Assembly (NCBI RefSeq): GCF_020194175.1
Contig: NZ_JADYVX010000042.1
Span: 1-64,000 of the forward strand
From: Bradyrhizobium sp. BRP22
Lineage (GTDB): Bacteria; Pseudomonadota; Alphaproteobacteria; Rhizobiales; Xanthobacteraceae
Direction of reading: 5' to 3'
DNA length: 64,000 bases
The notes beneath the pieces were generated by a model. That model was not told the DNA's origin, did no database searches, and worked only from the letters and a program-made list of their open reading frames with translations. Made by a program: the position numbers and the translations under genes. Positions 54,301 to 61,154 of this stretch are shown one piece after another (the first letter of the stretch is position 1; every line of letters starts with the position of its first letter).

Positions 54301-57300
54301 TGTGCAGGAACGGCTCGTCGCGCTCCACCATGGCGACGTGACGTGGAAGCCCTCCGATATCGAGCAGCGCGAGGGTCGCATCATCCGCCAGGGCAACAAG
54401 CTGTTGGAGAAGTACGGCGCCGACAACTTCGAGGTGGACATCCTCGCCTACGTCACGGAGCGCACCGTTGACGCGAAGATGTGGGATCTGAACGCCACCA
54501 AGCTGAAGATGATCAACGGCATCCGCAAGTACGACGGTGCCTTCAACATGGAGTTCGAGGACGAGGACTCAGTCGGCATGGCCGAGATCGCCGCCCTCGC
54601 CTCCGGCGATCCTCTTCTGTTGGAGCGCGTGAAACTGCTTGCCGAGATTGACAAGCTCGAACTCTTGGAGCGGGCGCACCGCCGCAAGATTTTCGGCATC
54701 GACGACGCGATCTACGACCTCGAGCGCGCCGAGCGGGACTATCCGGCTCGGATCGAAGCCGGCCTTGCCAAGGCTGGCCGCATCCGCGATGCGATCCAGA
54801 CCATGCGCCAGGACGCCGCCGGCCGCTCCGTCACTGTCGAAGGCAAGCCCTACGACAACCGGCTCGATGCGAACAACGCGGTCGAAGCCGCGATCGAGGC
54901 GCAGAAGGCAGGCGACGAGAACGCTCGCTACGCCATCGATATTAGCGGCCAACGCATCAGCAACCGGGAGATGGCGCAGGCGATCCTCAACGAGACGCTG
55001 GGCGATTCCCTGCCGATCGAGGCGGTGATCGACGGTGACCTTGTGCGTTCGCGCACCGCCTTCGGCCAGATCGTCGCTAAGAAGGCAACCGAGCTTCTTC
55101 ACCAGACCAGCCGCAACACGAACAAGCCGGTCACGATCGGCAAGATGCTTGGCTATGGCCTGCAGCTCGGGGTCTATCCCGACGTGCACCGGGTTTCGCT
55201 GGCACTGTCCGACGGCGGCAAGACCATCGCGGACATCGAGCAGAGCTACGGCATGGACGCCAAGGGCTTCGTCCCGCAGAGCGCCCGTTCATGGATCGAC
55301 AAGCTGGAAAACGAGGTCGAGCGGGAGTCCGAGTTCACCGGCCGCTACCTGCAAGCGAAGGTCGATGAAGCCAAGACCAGGCTGCCCTCGCTGCGCGAGG
55401 AACGGGGCAAGCCGTTCGCCAAGGCGGAGGAGTTGCAGCAGCTCCGCGATCGCCTGGAAGAGGTCATACGGATCCTCGACCAGCGGACCAAGGACGCCGA
55501 GAGCGGACGGCTCACCGACGAAGTCGCCTCGCTCGGTCCGCGACCGGTGCGCACCGCCGGCATCCCGAGAAGCGCGGGAGAGGTCATCGCGCCTCACAAG
55601 ACGGACCAGGCGATCAAAGCCAACCCGAACTACAAGGCGGCGAAGGCTGGCGATCCCGCCGCGGCGTTGCGCCTCGTTGAGGCGAACCTGCCCGATGCGA
55701 TCATCGAGAAAGCACGTCAGCAGTTCGGAACCGACGCCATCTACGCGCCCGTGGTCGCCGAGGAGCAATCTGGACACAATGCGATCCCGGCGGCAATGGC
55801 AGCCTACCTTGCGGAAATGGCGGGAGGCGATGTAACCGCAGACATCAAGCAGACGAACCGCGCGTTCCACACCGGCGCGAAGGCGATGGAGCGTCTTGCA
55901 TCGCGGGCTCGCTTCGCCGGTCCTGTGCAGGCCGGCCGGAAGTACGTTCTCGTCGATGACGTCACGGTGATGGGATCGACGCTTGCTGATCTCGCCGACC
56001 ACATCCAGCGGAACGGCGGGCAAGTCGTCGGCGTTGTGACCCTTGTCAATGCTGGCCGAAGCGGTGTATTGACAGCGCCGAAGACAGCGGTCCGAGAGAT
56101 CGAAAGGAGGTTTGGAAATGAAGTCAGAGAACTCTTCCACCTCGATCCAGTTAGCCTCACCGCGGACGAGGCCCAATACCTCCTCAACTTCCGAGATGCT
56201 GACGCCGTCCGAACTCGACGCCTTGCAGCAGAGCGCGAACGAAACGATCGACTACGTTCGAAAGGAATTGGGGAGGCGCAAAGCCTCCGCGTAGGAGACA
56301 ACGCCGCCCCATCGGGCGGCGGTTTTGTTTCTGGTCGGAGGCTCTCGCCCGAAACCCGCGACAACCTCGAACAGGCGCTCACGGCCGTCGTGCGCAAGAT
56401 CGCTGGGCCCTCTGTGCAGGTGCGCTTTGTCGATCAGTACCCGATCAAACCGCCGCAGGGCTGGGGCAGCTACGGCGAGGGCAAGCTAACTGCCGCTGGC
56501 TCCTACATCCCCGCGCAGTCGCTCATCACCGTCGCGCTCGCCGACCCCACCTACCCGCTCAGTCAGGTGCTCGACACCACCTTCCACGAGGCGTTCCACT
56601 CCCTTGAGGACAAGATCCTGACCGACCAGGAGATGGAGGTCTTGAAGCGGGAGGACGCACGGCTGCGCGAGGTAGTGCGCCGTGCCTTCGGTTTCACCGA
56701 GCAGCAGATCGGCGAAATCGCGGGCTTCGAGATCCGCGCGATGGCGTTCGAGTATTACGCCTCGCGCCGAGCCAAGGGCCTCGAACCGCAGGGCATCCAT
56801 ATCGGCATCCGCAGGGCCTTCGAGCGGCTGATCGACCTGTTCCGACGCGTCAGGAATTACCTCAACGGCCTTGGCTATCAGAACGCCGATGACATCTTCC
56901 AGGCGGCCTATGACGGCGCATATTCGAACCGTCGCGCTGCCACCACGGAGTCCGTGACGGAACAGGCAAACATCCGTCAAGTGCAGCCGCAGGGCAACCT
57001 GAACCGGTTCGAGAGCTATGAGCCCCTGCCCGAGCGCTGGCAGGATTGGTGGCAGCGGCCCAACCTCAACTGGCGGGACCGCGTCTGGGGCATGATCGAC
57101 GCGGCGTTCCTGCCGGCGAACCGAGCGCTCGGCGACCGCTACGTGGACATGCGGCGCCTGCAGTCTGCCGTCGAGCTCACCGGCCGGCAGGTCAACGAAG
57201 GCGTCGACATGGCACTCTCGGCGACGCTGTTCGAGGGCAAAACCGAAAAGCGGCTGAAGGACTATTGGCTGAAAACGTGGAAGCCGGTCCTCGACGCTGC

Positions 57301-59872
57301 CGCCAAGGCAAACGTGACACGCGAGGAGCTGCACGACTACCTCTACGCCAGGCACGCGCCAGAGCGGAACACCCACATCGCCGAGATCAACCCGCTGATG
57401 CCGGACGGCGGGTCAGGCATGACCAACGCCGAGGCGCAGGAGATCATGGACGCCTTCGCCGCTGACGGCCGGCGCGAGGTGCTTGAGCGGCTGGCCCAGC
57501 AGATCGACGGCATCGTGGCCAAGATCCGCAGCATGATGGTTGCCGACCAGCTCGAGCACGAGGAGACCATCCGCGGGTGGGAGCAAGCCTATCAGCACTA
57601 CGTCCCGCTGAAGGGTTTTGAATCCGGCGACGACAGCATGGCGACCACGCCGCGGCAGGGCGGAGGCTTCGACGTCCGTGGCCCGGAGACCAAGCAGGCG
57701 CTCGGCCGCTCGTCCAAGGCGGACGACATCCTGTCAAACCTCTTCCTGATGGGCGAGCGCACCATCATCCGCGGCGAGCAGAACCGGGTTGGCAGGACGG
57801 CTATGAGGTTCATGCAGTCGAACCCGCAGCCGAATCTTTACGACGTGTCGCGCAGCGATCGCATCCTGACCGACGGCCGAACGGAGACCGTGACCGAAAA
57901 CGACATCGACCTGTTGCTCGGCGAGCGGCCGATCACGGTGCAGCGGATCAACCGGGAGACCGGACTTGTCGAGACGGTGACGCGGGTAGCCTCCGCCTTC
58001 GCCCAGGACTCGTTCGCGGTGAAGGTCGGCGGCCACACCTACTACATCCGCATCAAGCACCCCGGCCTACTGACCTCGCTGAAGAACGTGGGCGTGCAGC
58101 GCTTGCCGTGGCTGATCCAGGCACATAGCTGGCTGACGCGGCAGTTCTCGGCGTTCCGCACCGCGCGCAACCCGGACTTCTTCGTCGCCAATCTGTTCCG
58201 CGACGTGCAGGACGCGGCCTACACTCTCGGCGCCGCGCAGCAGTCCAACCTGCTCCGCAACTTCGCCGGCAACATTGCGGCCCTGCGGACCTATGTCAGC
58301 GCGTTCATTGGCGAGCTGATGGAACAGGATAACAAGCTCGGCGAAGCCGCTCGACGTAAGTTCACCGACGGCCGCCGCGCACAGCTCTATGCCGACTGGA
58401 AGAAGTCCGGCGGCTCGATCGCCTTCATGGGCATCCATGACCTCGAGCAAGCCAAGAAGGAGATCGAGGATGCGTTCAACGAGACCAAGGAGGGCATCGG
58501 CAAGACGATCCTGATTGCGCCGACGCGCGGCGCGCAGAAGGTTCTCAAGGCGATCGAATTCTTCAATGGTGTGATCGAGGCCGGTACGCGGCTTGCGGTC
58601 TACGACGCGGCCGTCAAGTCGGGCATGACCAAGGCGAAAGCCGCCGAGCTATCGAAGGAGTCGACGACAAACTTCAACCGCAAGGGCATCCATAGCCCCT
58701 TCATCGGCGCGTTCTATGCGTTCTTCAACGCCCGCGTTCAGGGCGCGACCAAGATCATCCGCCTGCTCAGAACCTCGAAGATCGCCCGCCGATCGGCGAT
58801 CGGCATGGTGCTGGCGGGCTTCACCACGACGCTCTGGAACCTCGCAGTCTCTCCGGACGACGAGGACAAGAAGCCCGAATACATGCGCCGCAAGTACTGG
58901 GAGCGCGAACGCTTTTTCATCTTCTATTTCCCTGGTAGCGAAAGCCCGGTCCGGATTCCGATGGGCTACGGTCTGCAGTTGTTCTGGATGCTAGGCGAGA
59001 ACCTCGCCATGCTCTCCCAGGGCAAGATCAGTCCGGCGGAGGCGGCCGCGAACTATCTGTCCACCATGGTCGGCGCGTTCTCTCCGGTCACTGCCGAGGG
59101 CTCGGCGATGGATCCCGGCACCTGGTTGCGGGCGATCATGCCGACGATCGAGATGCCGCTACTCGAGCTTTCGACCAACGAGGACTGGCGGCGCAAGCCG
59201 ATCCACCCGAAGTTCGTCAAGAAGGGCGAGCCGCACAGTGAGCAGTATTTCACCACGACGTCGCCGGCGGCGATCGACGTCGCCCGATTCCTAAACCGGA
59301 TCTCCGGCGGCACCGCTTTCGCGCCGGGCAAGATCGACCTCTTCCCGGGCGATATCGAATATGTGTGGAAATTTGCCTCTGGTGGACTCGGTCAGACGCG
59401 AGACCGCGGCGCGACATGGTTGAGAAATTGGGTGAACGGCATACCGACCCCCGCCAGCCAGATCCCGATCCTCCGCAACTTCGTCGGCGCGAGCGTCGAG
59501 CAGTCGACGGGAGAAGCCTATTACGAGGACCGCGAGGCTGTGCAGAAAGGTATGGCGCGGGTCCGCAAGGCCATGAAGGCTGACGCTAAGAACGACGATG
59601 CCGCGGCCACTATCGAGGAAGGCAGCAACCGCTTCGGCGTCCACCAGGGCAAACGGAAAGGTTCAGTATCGTCGGACGCGGAAGCGATCTTCCGCAATGC
59701 CGACAAGGAGCTGAAGGACCTTCGACGCCAGGAACAGGAGGCGCGGGCCGATCCCGCCCTCACCCGGAAAGAGCGGGCCGATTTAATCGCGACGATCCGC
59801 GAGAACATGGCTCAGGTCCAGCAAGAAGCGCGCAGAGCGTATCGGGATCTAAAGCAGGCTGCGCCGCCATGA
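45335..59872 (+). CDS. Giant polyvalent protein (DarB-like methylase-helicase with ART, PRTase, zincin)
   Basis: 4845 residues. Domains in order: disordered N-terminus with FGADDEI/FGGDDEV words (53-86), Gly/Ala-rich hydrophobic region (300-480), InPase-like domain of polyvalent proteins (about 597-780, GTTGADGMHVDVFMGEHPEN), ADP-ribosyltransferase-like fold (about 1065-1220, YWHGTTYG), N6-adenine methyltransferase (1600-1850; LELSSGTGN near 1682, NPPFG near 1748), SNF2-type helicase (2430-3130; Walker A GAGKT 2448-2452, DEAH 2616-2619, QREGRIIRQGN from 3011), phosphoribosyltransferase (LVDDVTVMGST near 3541), HEAFH zincin (3751-3755), and a large C-terminal helical region with a membrane-like helix near 4490. 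DarB of phage P1 is ejected to block type I restriction; a similar role is inferred here. It follows ejection-type genes and has no internal stop. Three out-of-frame genes lie inside. Confidence 0.93.
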   Translation: MNFEDLITGLAGEQSSAPVDQNLVMDRLIRKGMERLNEGAGPPPAAPVQQPLDFGADDEIISAKPTRSATPKQPKTTDFGGDDEVIGTAPIKSPPLPTARPAEADTIESPVPLPKSRPAEAPGLIQPTQPMPEVQPLDNAPFRAPSSGLTTNMLTGEEAWAERQASIKAAEDAVAEARTRLQVAQQRQSAVLAPSTRRGTTGDLQRQAVDAEVDNATANLAQAEQALAAAQRAAPPTQNKVRDAASRFATAIGSAIPDTIGGLARPVDATLDAAGVEGGTGVAEKMRGISRKVGIENQPDPTRDEELTAQIGQGAGSAVGFVVTGVVGRAAGLPAAVTSAVAGGAQNAEQYYREANEMGEPAYKKALAYIAGGAIGSTEGVGLGRLGDAIEHMDNASGGAVKRYFGLILKEMGEEGLQEGVQQLLDNIAKLGLFGKDPGDITAGVAQNALVGAMLGMGMAGVASAPSLLTGRRAEAGVPVPPQQPVTPEDILRQVLAESPNPPVPPPAPPAAPAQPMLGPAPVMQQPETPPAPPRQPEMPPSPPAQAVEPIPPATAAGEETALLRGMGYTDEQIADMSPAQREGEAAEARESGIKPEFGADDHVVGSRAVPVNVETAADLKAALDTVSKDYTPAQGEANNRQLGHVKWNGLDISIETEAGGVRRGQNPETKEPWETRMGAAYGYIRGTTGADGMHVDVFMGEHPENEQVYVIDENDAETGKFRQHKVMAGFDSEQAAREAYLSTSSKGEKTLGAIAPMSVDELRSWLRDGDLKAPVVTTKAVTPPKTIKSSEPTSLLQFIASKGGISPNPELTALGLTGSHRVNVPGRAGRFAVVRPTGMNLDQMREAAEEAGYFRGTADGTSTVRDFLDAVDNELRGQRRLPEGQEGEPTRRETERIEEENANRDVLLAQNRAEIEAMLESYGQPSSLNRPEDIALAAEIMADEDLDPDEALERAAMRNLEADMPVTPEETDDIFDFGAFDAVQPGPTQADERPAADEGSGDRRSGREGGPAEEVRDLPDVGEDRQGSGEGEAPTAAERAERPSEEVPEPVDASLAEKAKAEGFDTSAEYWHGTTYGPFTTFKESTLDNDVLGPAIYLSARKSSAEMYGPGRGGGHLLGPFWVRGNIVKPETMVPWEADGASNKMAKAIHVMGRLRLTLERGADRREPWGKDLTPAQYAREFWKRRGVDGYNSGGGFEVAIYDPANIRAGFTIDGDKIIVEQPPNTERTDAGEQTVLPGAEKISQAEQAQRKADEPLRPKAAQHPADEGLFGDENKQTDLLDLTKARESGPSDSDLDFDSIIDDALDKYAPEPKAKRTASAAAKSAAKNVGMGLAEVAKGLDALFSPKGKLGSGPTFDDETYAKAKPFFMAGVAHFAEAGRDVKAMLDELVKYLVQTAKMDRAAINAMRPYLIRFAQDVRSGAIDLSAQETDNGAAESADERSGAESLSQEALDRVSAEDGGGASGVGDIGGGTAGSSEPRADGDRAAQEPGLSGERGAGGSAAEVHPAAGGARGRRAGARAGGKRGRVSEAPAGTERSRGEPSGPVTPAEAPNLPALNYRITDETELGQGSEGQKFRDNIAAIETLKRIERENRRATPDEQRALARYVGWGGLANAFRDTDGNLKPDWKDRGEQLETLLTKDELTAARRSTRNAHYTSRTVVDAMWEAARHLGFKGGLALELSSGTGNFLGLVPEEIAGNTRFIAVEFDSVTARIAKALYPQDTVLHSGLHKLPLPSGEAVLNIGNPPFGAESLRFQYQPELNGLSIHNQFFLAGLDALQPGGLQILVVSRYLMDAQDTKAREMIATKAKFLGAIRLPDTAFKENARTDVVTDIVFLQRHTPAEGEATAEEIANFKKDKSGDLPAWVNTTTVRDPLGGEDLVVNSYFARNPAMVMGKLERSGAMRQKGEVNVTLANGADLGAMLRKAIQRLPRDVLDLHQDVMDATLKRYQTMAESLGIALAGHEVGHVERTDGKLYQITERETPTGGYEPIKRAITPDSPWSRQLLMDAERRWYTLEPKVDEKGAKVKAGARNVYERKYFEGNQVPAAMRLGKAKYDKLSALVTLRDLTKRQLTLEAEDAPTAEMEGNRTKLAKAYKDFVGSNGYLNDAANLRLLNDLPDGALVLALETSYRAPVTHTKAARTGENARPASATPAPIISRRVVPKYEPATRAETAQDALSITLSEVGHADMDRIAELLGISREQAIEQLISGDKPLLYKDPETNSYETANGYLSGNVVRKLKAAQAAGLNKNAEALEKVQPARWSAENISVMPGSNWVPPKVYADFAQHLFGVPARVHYSQITNSFNLYVDDYSREKADQWGTADVTADAILRGILNSRVPKVIREDGEGKKYVDQEATALVSLKAKEIENDFADWVFANSERRNLLVDIYNEKFNTRVNRQHDGSHLTLPGKVPDEVIRLRRHQKNAVWRGIYERFMLLDHVVGAGKTFTAIARVMERRRMGLSRKPMIVVPNHLVDQWTADVYRLYPGAKVLAAGKNQFDKKDRRRLFAKIATGDWDVVIVPHSSFGFIGISPETESRFLEEELRLAKEAVQEAQDQAAADGIGGRTKPFTVKEAERLVTAIEGRLDALKKQGRDNMLTFEQMGVDDLTVDEAHEFKNLFYSSRLTGVRGMGDKSGSQKAFDLYNKVRVLRDSPNGTVTFMTGTPISNSAVEMYTMMRYLAAKDLQDLGIEHFDAWRSQYVSATAKFEPTEAGGLKEVTRLGRTWSNMRALMELYYSFTDAVSQEDINRWYAEDNDGARFPVPKVRTGGRKEVVVQPTAAQSEMLRSIVAGFNNLPNIKDPFERNATRLRLMDRARKVSLDVRAADPSSESDEAGSKLGQIADNIYRIYKESAKDAGTQLVFVDRSVPAAKSDKKVSKDYDDLIARRDAALEAGDEAKYRDLVEQLEKFDPNEMETLRAAQAGGWNAYDQLKGNLIARGIPADEIRFVQEANNDAEKKALFDNVNDGTVRVLIGSTPRMGAGTNVQERLVALHHGDVTWKPSDIEQREGRIIRQGNKLLEKYGADNFEVDILAYVTERTVDAKMWDLNATKLKMINGIRKYDGAFNMEFEDEDSVGMAEIAALASGDPLLLERVKLLAEIDKLELLERAHRRKIFGIDDAIYDLERAERDYPARIEAGLAKAGRIRDAIQTMRQDAAGRSVTVEGKPYDNRLDANNAVEAAIEAQKAGDENARYAIDISGQRISNREMAQAILNETLGDSLPIEAVIDGDLVRSRTAFGQIVAKKATELLHQTSRNTNKPVTIGKMLGYGLQLGVYPDVHRVSLALSDGGKTIADIEQSYGMDAKGFVPQSARSWIDKLENEVERESEFTGRYLQAKVDEAKTRLPSLREERGKPFAKAEELQQLRDRLEEVIRILDQRTKDAESGRLTDEVASLGPRPVRTAGIPRSAGEVIAPHKTDQAIKANPNYKAAKAGDPAAALRLVEANLPDAIIEKARQQFGTDAIYAPVVAEEQSGHNAIPAAMAAYLAEMAGGDVTADIKQTNRAFHTGAKAMERLASRARFAGPVQAGRKYVLVDDVTVMGSTLADLADHIQRNGGQVVGVVTLVNAGRSGVLTAPKTAVREIERRFGNEVRELFHLDPVSLTADEAQYLLNFRDADAVRTRRLAAERERNDRLRSKGIGEAQSLRVGDNAAPSGGGFVSGRRLSPETRDNLEQALTAVVRKIAGPSVQVRFVDQYPIKPPQGWGSYGEGKLTAAGSYIPAQSLITVALADPTYPLSQVLDTTFHEAFHSLEDKILTDQEMEVLKREDARLREVVRRAFGFTEQQIGEIAGFEIRAMAFEYYASRRAKGLEPQGIHIGIRRAFERLIDLFRRVRNYLNGLGYQNADDIFQAAYDGAYSNRRAATTESVTEQANIRQVQPQGNLNRFESYEPLPERWQDWWQRPNLNWRDRVWGMIDAAFLPANRALGDRYVDMRRLQSAVELTGRQVNEGVDMALSATLFEGKTEKRLKDYWLKTWKPVLDAAAKANVTREELHDYLYARHAPERNTHIAEINPLMPDGGSGMTNAEAQEIMDAFAADGRREVLERLAQQIDGIVAKIRSMMVADQLEHEETIRGWEQAYQHYVPLKGFESGDDSMATTPRQGGGFDVRGPETKQALGRSSKADDILSNLFLMGERTIIRGEQNRVGRTAMRFMQSNPQPNLYDVSRSDRILTDGRTETVTENDIDLLLGERPITVQRINRETGLVETVTRVASAFAQDSFAVKVGGHTYYIRIKHPGLLTSLKNVGVQRLPWLIQAHSWLTRQFSAFRTARNPDFFVANLFRDVQDAAYTLGAAQQSNLLRNFAGNIAALRTYVSAFIGELMEQDNKLGEAARRKFTDGRRAQLYADWKKSGGSIAFMGIHDLEQAKKEIEDAFNETKEGIGKTILIAPTRGAQKVLKAIEFFNGVIEAGTRLAVYDAAVKSGMTKAKAAELSKESTTNFNRKGIHSPFIGAFYAFFNARVQGATKIIRLLRTSKIARRSAIGMVLAGFTTTLWNLAVSPDDEDKKPEYMRRKYWERERFFIFYFPGSESPVRIPMGYGLQLFWMLGENLAMLSQGKISPAEAAANYLSTMVGAFSPVTAEGSAMDPGTWLRAIMPTIEMPLLELSTNEDWRRKPIHPKFVKKGEPHSEQYFTTTSPAAIDVARFLNRISGGTAFAPGKIDLFPGDIEYVWKFASGGLGQTRDRGATWLRNWVNGIPTPASQIPILRNFVGASVEQSTGEAYYEDREAVQKGMARVRKAMKADAKNDDAAATIEEGSNRFGVHQGKRKGSVSSDAEAIFRNADKELKDLRRQEQEARADPALTRKERADLIATIRENMAQVQQEARRAYRDLKQAAPP
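48279..48491 (+). CDS. Embedded overlapping gene 1 in the giant frame
   Basis: 70 residues in another frame of the giant gene, starting MLFNPDQHKRMSVLLRTKAA. TTTGGAG lies six bases before the ATG. The product is a well-balanced helical protein (DEKEDLLKRSATFLTLAKIA), while the giant frame over the same bases reads a low-complexity Gly/Glu/Arg linker between its InPase/LPD and ART parts. That contrast suggests selection on the embedded frame. Function unknown. Confidence 0.55.
   Translation: MLFNPDQHKRMSVLLRTKAAETDDPDEKEDLLKRSATFLTLAKIAKDPAKVRRQPRPSEPSDPAKKFQNL
49635..49979 (+). CDS. Embedded overlapping gene 2 in the giant frame
   Basis: 114 residues, out of frame with the giant gene; AGGAGA lies six bases before the ATG. 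The product is a plausible folded protein (MSVPELKALARKHWTEFLPK, LQGAANLAQTEIEQLKSRGY, REVALPKFILLPAEP). The giant frame over the same bases is a Gly/Ala/Arg/Glu-rich linker just before the methyltransferase. The organised helical content and clear ribosome site make this a likely real gene. Function unknown. Confidence 0.65.
   Translation: MAPRSQPMSVPELKALARKHWTEFLPKMVAELRASGTLEEELQGAANLAQTEIEQLKSRGYQESEAREVALPKFILLPAEPVDDEQARELAAKEAEYQKHPPVPNDPEENLPVR
56118..56294 (+). CDS. Embedded overlapping gene 3 with its own RBS and terminator
   Basis: 58 residues, out of frame with the giant gene. The ribosome site AAAGGAGG (56103-56110) is seven bases from the ATG, the strongest in the window. The C-terminal half LTPSELDALQQSANETIDYV is a helical small-protein pattern. 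An intrinsic terminator begins eight bases after its stop. A complete RBS-gene-terminator unit inside a larger frame implies that this was, or still is, an independent gene end. It lies at the end of the phosphoribosyltransferase part. Confidence 0.65.
   Translation: MKSENSSTSIQLASPRTRPNTSSTSEMLTPSELDALQQSANETIDYVRKELGRRKASA
56302..56330 (+). terminator. Intrinsic terminator inside the giant gene
   Basis: CGCCGCCC (56302-56309), loop CATC, GGGCGGCG (56314-56321), then GTTTTGTTT. An eight-pair GC stem followed by a T-rich tract on the coding strand, in the region where the giant frame reads a Gly/Ser/Ala linker. Full-length giant mRNA must read through it, so antitermination or partial termination is required. 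Confidence 0.8.
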
Positions 59873-59890
59873 TCATCGCGGCTCGCTCGG

Positions 59891-59936
59891 GTTGTCCTGC
59901 TGGGCAGGCAACCTGCGACGGATTGCCTCCGTCAGG
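59891..59936. other. Tandem hairpins after the giant gene
   Basis: Two stems lie 20-60 bases past the giant stop: GTTG-T-CCTGC / GCAGG-CAAC (59891-59912, one bulge) and GACGGA / TCCGTC (59917-59933) extended by CCT / AGG. No T run follows, so they are not classic terminators; they may stabilise the 3' end of the late transcript. Confidence 0.4.
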
Positions 59937-59945
59937 ATATTCACA

Positions 59946-59973
59946 TTGAAAATACACGCAATGAGTGCACAAT
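59946..59973 (+). promoter_or_regulatory. Candidate sigma70 promoter
   Basis: TTGAAA, 16 bases, CACAAT, in a locally AT-rich stretch about 40 bases before the Cys-rich membrane gene. It would start an independent transcript after the late operon. The -10 box is weak. Confidence 0.35.
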
Positions 59974-60010
59974 CCAACGTTGCAATTTCATTTATTTTTT
60001 GGAGGCAATT

Positions 60011-60490
60011 ATGAAATACTCTCGTCTTCTGCTCAGCATGTTCGATGTACGCCACGTTGGCACTTGTCCAACGTGTATGAGGCTATCGTTCGTTTCGATG
60101 GCGTTGTCATGGCTAGTGGCTGCCGTGGCTTACGCTAACTCCCTTGATACCACGATCTTTCTGACTGGTGCGGCGGCCATGACGGCGCTTTGGATGGCCC
60201 ACATCATTTCACGCGCTATCCGAGGGCTGCCGGCACAGATGTCTCACGATGACTCTCGTAGGTTGGCGCTCAGAACACTCTCCCTTGGAGCTCGAGCGCT
60301 GGCGTTAGGTATTGTGGGTGCTGCCGGAATGACAATAGCTTTTCCTGGACAAGCACATGCGGATAGCGGCTGTGGTGGCTGGGCCGGTAATAGCGGCTGC
60401 CGCTCGTGCGGTTCTTGCGAGCGGCAAACGGCGAATTGCGTATGCTATCCCTGCCGCAGTTGCGGGAATAGCTGCAGCGGATCGTGCTGA
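60011..60490 (+). CDS. Membrane protein with a releasable Cys-rich C-terminal peptide
   Basis: 159 residues with TTGGAGG five bases before the ATG. A CPTC pair follows the N-terminus, then two membrane helices (about 30-75) and a third (ALALGIVGAAGMTIAF, about 98-114). Next comes an A-x-A signal-peptidase site, GQAHA, and then 42 residues with ten cysteines (SGCRSCGSCERQ, NCVCYPCRSCGNSC). The N-terminal part slightly resembles DUF3624 proteins. Cleavage would release a Cys-rich peptide to the periplasm. Lower GC and its own promoter mark it as cargo or host gene. Function unknown. Confidence 0.7.
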   Translation: MKYSRLLLSMFDVRHVGTCPTCMRLSFVSMALSWLVAAVAYANSLDTTIFLTGAAAMTALWMAHIISRAIRGLPAQMSHDDSRRLALRTLSLGARALALGIVGAAGMTIAFPGQAHADSGCGGWAGNSGCRSCGSCERQTANCVCYPCRSCGNSCSGSC

Positions 60491-60609
60491 CACGAATATA
60501 CCTGGTGGCGCCGAATGCGTCACCAGCCGCTCTCGAACTTCTTTGTTCCCATACTGGCAGGAGGAGGCCCGAAAGCGCTACCGGGAGCCGAGAGCCGACG
60601 TTCTGACGA

Positions 60610-60792
60610 CTATTGAGGCTTGTCTTCTACTGGGTGCGGAAGCGGCCCAGCGTGGTCCATCACGCTTGCCAGATCGCGGCAATCAATCCACCCGCCGCAA
60701 AATTCGCACTTGATGAAGTTCTCAGCTTCGTCCTTCGGCGGGCCGCCAACGCGCTCCACAACGTATTTGCCGCGGGGGATTTTGCGTTTCAC
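60610..60792 (-). CDS. Small Cys-containing protein
   Basis: 60 residues from GTG (GTGA overlap). CEFCGGWIDCRDLASVMDHAGPLPHP contains a C-x2-C plus a third Cys and two His residues, a likely zinc site. Proteins with this ending are common in Bradyrhizobium genomes, from memory. It is the last gene of a three-gene minus-strand operon with a ligase core. Function unknown. Confidence 0.7.
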   Translation of the reverse strand: MKRKIPRGKYVVERVGGPPKDEAENFIKCEFCGGWIDCRDLASVMDHAGPLPHPVEDKPQ

Positions 60793-61154
60793 CGCGGTTG
60801 TCCTCGAATTGGAAGACCCAATTCGCGCGCCTTGCGCTCGACATCCTGAATATTGCCGGAACGGCACAGGAACCCGGCGGCTTCCTCTATCGTGCTGCCG
60901 TGCTCAAGCGAGGCTTTAAGATCATCGATGGCAGCTTCGGTCCATTCGGCGGTGTCGTAGATGTCCTCATTCCGGCCGCGGCAGATTGCTTGCCATCTAC
61001 TTCGTCTTACAGCGGCGTTGACCTTTCTACGGTCTTGCTGGTCCTCGCCGGAAAGCTGCATGACAGCGTTATAGATCGAAGCCGGAATAGAAAGGTCGCT
61101 CTCCGGGGGTTTGCTCGCCCATTCCCAATATTGCTCGTAAGCGTCCTTTTTCAT
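60789..61154 (-). CDS. Hypothetical protein of the ligase operon
   Basis: 121 residues. A helical middle (RRKVNAAVRRSRWQAICRG) is followed by SANT/HTH-like YDTAEWTEAAIDDLKASLEHGSTIEEAAGFL. ATGA and GTGA overlaps tie it to both neighbours. It may bind DNA. No family recognised. Confidence 0.7.
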   Translation of the reverse strand: MKKDAYEQYWEWASKPPESDLSIPASIYNAVMQLSGEDQQDRRKVNAAVRRSRWQAICRGRNEDIYDTAEWTEAAIDDLKASLEHGSTIEEAAGFLCRSGNIQDVERKARELGLPIRGQPR

